This document shows, in pieces, positions 4,909-6,007 of a stretch of 6,007 nucleotides of DNA. Origin of the DNA: Syntrophobacterales bacterium. GTDB lineage: Bacteria; Desulfobacterota; Syntrophorhabdia; Syntrophorhabdales; WCHB1-27. A program made the position numbers and the translations under genes. The stretch is taken from the NCBI GenBank assembly GCA_017881765.1, contig JADGQN010000309.1, positions 1 to 6,007 on the forward strand. Reading direction: 5' to 3'. The first letter of the stretch is position 1. Every line of letters starts with the position of its first letter. The notes under the pieces are model-generated. The model searched no databases, was not told where the DNA came from, and worked only from the letters and a program-made list of their open reading frames with translations.

Positions 4909-5604
4909 ATGAAGGCTATTATCGCCGGCACATCGATGTTAAGTACACCCACTTTTGATAGGTGGAAGAAAACTGTCATCGAAACCCCTTATGGAGACGT
5001 CCTCCTGCGAAGAACAGCAGGGTATGTTTTTTTGCAACGCCACGGGACCCGGAACGTCCCACCGCACAACATCAATCACCTGGCAAACGTTTGGGCCCTG
5101 AAGAGCGTCAAGGCAAAGAAAGTAGTGGCGATAAACTCCGTGGGCAGCTTGCAGACCCGAATAAAACCGGGCTCCTTTGTCATTCCTCATGACTTTTTTT
5201 CTCTCTGCAGGGCCCCCACCTTCTTTGAAGAAGAGATGAGATTCATGGTGCCGTGGATGGACGAAGACCTTGCCAAAGGCCTCTATCGAGCCAGCCGCAA
5301 GCTCGACATGAGTGTGATGCTTGGAGGTATTTACATCCAGACTATCGGACCGCGCCTGGAAACCAGGGCGGAAATCAATTTTTTCAAGAGATTTGGCGAC
5401 ATCGTCGGGATGACACTCGCTTCAGAGGCTACCCTCTGCATGGAACAGGGCATCCCGTACGTCTCCATCTGTTCTGTCGACAATTATTGCAACGGCATCG
5501 GCGGAAAACGACTCACTGTCGCCCAGATGACCAGGAATGCCAAAAAGAGCGTGCAGGCTTTTGAGCGGCTGGTCAACGCCCTCATCCAGGAGAATGGCCC
5601 ATGA
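4909..5604 (+). CDS. MTA/MTI phosphorylase family nucleoside phosphorylase
   Basis: The 231-residue protein belongs to the trimeric PNP/MTA phosphorylase family, which cleaves a purine (thio)nucleoside with phosphate to free base and sugar-1-phosphate. Family motifs are the phosphate loop IIAGTS (4-9), QRHG (43-46), PPHNINHLAN (51-60) with ALK (63-65), NSVGSL (76-81), GPRLETRAEI (147-156) and VGMT...SEA (166-174). A base-pocket segment SVDNY follows (189-193). The start has AGGAGG 5 nt upstream and puts the phosphate loop at the N-terminus as expected. It is shorter than the ~245-280 aa of typical relatives. The phosphate loop is AGTS rather than the usual GGTG/GGSG form. Its stop overlaps the start of an MTA/SAH-type deaminase, so the natural substrate may be the deaminated nucleoside (methylthioinosine). 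MTA itself, or another 6-oxopurine nucleoside, remains possible. Confidence 0.88.
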   Translation: MKAIIAGTSMLSTPTFDRWKKTVIETPYGDVLLRRTAGYVFLQRHGTRNVPPHNINHLANVWALKSVKAKKVVAINSVGSLQTRIKPGSFVIPHDFFSLCRAPTFFEEEMRFMVPWMDEDLAKGLYRASRKLDMSVMLGGIYIQTIGPRLETRAEINFFKRFGDIVGMTLASEATLCMEQGIPYVSICSVDNYCNGIGGKRLTVAQMTRNAKKSVQAFERLVNALIQENGP

Positions 5605-6007
5605 AGCTTTTGATAAAGGACGTCATAGTGGATGACCGGGTGAGGGATATTTTTATAAGTGACGGCGTAATCGTCGAGATTTCCCCGAAATCGAGCCGAC
5701 AGGCAGACAGAGTGATCAACGGGCGCGACAAAGTAGCCCTTCCCGCATTCATAAACGGCCATACCCACGCGGCGATGACGCTCTTCCGGGGTTTTGCGGA
5801 CGACATGCCGCTCAAACAGTGGCTGGAACAGAAAATATGGGTGCTCGAGGCAAAGCTGACAGAAGAGGATGTCTACTGGGGAACGAAGCTCGCCTGTCTT
5901 GAGATGATCAAGAACGGCGTGACCGTCTTTAACGATATGTATTGGCACTTCGAAGCCACGGCACGGGCTGCCCGGGAAATGGGCGTAAGGGCTATTGTGA
6001 GCGCTGT
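5601..6007 (+). CDS. mtaD: MTA/SAH deaminase-type amidohydrolase (5' part; runs off window)
   Basis: The first 135 codons of an amidohydrolase-superfamily purine nucleoside deaminase are present; the gene continues past the window end. The small N-terminal beta domain (1-48) leads to the metal-binding NGHTHAAMTLFRG (52-64, with H54 and H56). The family signatures FADDMPLKQWLE (65-76) and NGVTVFNDMY (105-114) follow. These match the methylthioadenosine/S-adenosylhomocysteine deaminase group, which releases ammonia from MTA, SAH or 5'-deoxyadenosine. The remaining metal ligands and catalytic residues would lie beyond the window. The ATG overlaps the phosphorylase stop as ATGA, so it is probably translated by re-initiation from that gene. 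Related chlorohydrolase or guanine-type deaminases are less likely given ADDMPL...WLE and FNDMY. Confidence 0.9.
   Translation, partial: MKLLIKDVIVDDRVRDIFISDGVIVEISPKSSRQADRVINGRDKVALPAFINGHTHAAMTLFRGFADDMPLKQWLEQKIWVLEAKLTEEDVYWGTKLACLEMIKNGVTVFNDMYWHFEATARAAREMGVRAIVSA

Overview
The window looks like ordinary chromosomal DNA from an anaerobic bacterium. It has moderate GC, a two-subunit oxygen-sensitive class I fumarase, an archaeal/actinobacterial-type inositol-phosphate synthase, and a deaminase-plus-phosphorylase purine salvage pair next to HDOD and CheR signalling genes. This combination suggests a Desulfobacterota-like lineage (for example syntrophic or sulfate-reducing 'deltaproteobacteria'). 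That assignment is an inference from gene content, not from a marker gene.

Layout. Positions 51-2625 are on the minus strand and read right to left: fumarase alpha (1786-2625), fumarase beta (1225-1776, 9 nt after alpha), then myo-inositol-1-phosphate synthase (51-1145). The synthase follows a 79-nt AT-rich gap that carries its own promoter candidate. An 8-codon in-frame mini-ORF with a perfect Shine-Dalgarno sits directly in front of fumarase alpha. Positions 2626-2985 form a 360-bp divergent control region with repeated half-sites, a GC-rich inverted repeat and a sigma-28-like promoter pointing right. Positions 2986-4723 hold an HDOD-domain gene and a CheR-type methyltransferase that overlap by 11 nt on the plus strand. 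Positions 4724-4908 are intergenic and contain a long imperfect inverted repeat built on CAGCCATCAGCT, followed by promoter candidates. Positions 4909-6007 hold a nucleoside phosphorylase of the MTA phosphorylase/PNP family, overlapping by 4 nt (ATGA) with the start of an MTA/SAH-type amidohydrolase deaminase that runs off the window.

How the genes work together. The fumarase serves central carbon flow (fumarate/malate). The inositol-phosphate synthase makes the inositol head-group precursor from glucose-6-phosphate. HDOD-CheR is probably a co-translated signalling/motility unit. The phosphorylase-deaminase pair probably salvages 5'-thio- or 5'-deoxy-adenosine by-products by deamination followed by phosphorolysis. 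I see no phage, transposase, CRISPR, tRNA or rRNA. The less ordinary signals are regulatory: the sigma-28-like promoter, the fumarase mini-ORF, the half-site cluster and the intergenic inverted-repeat element.
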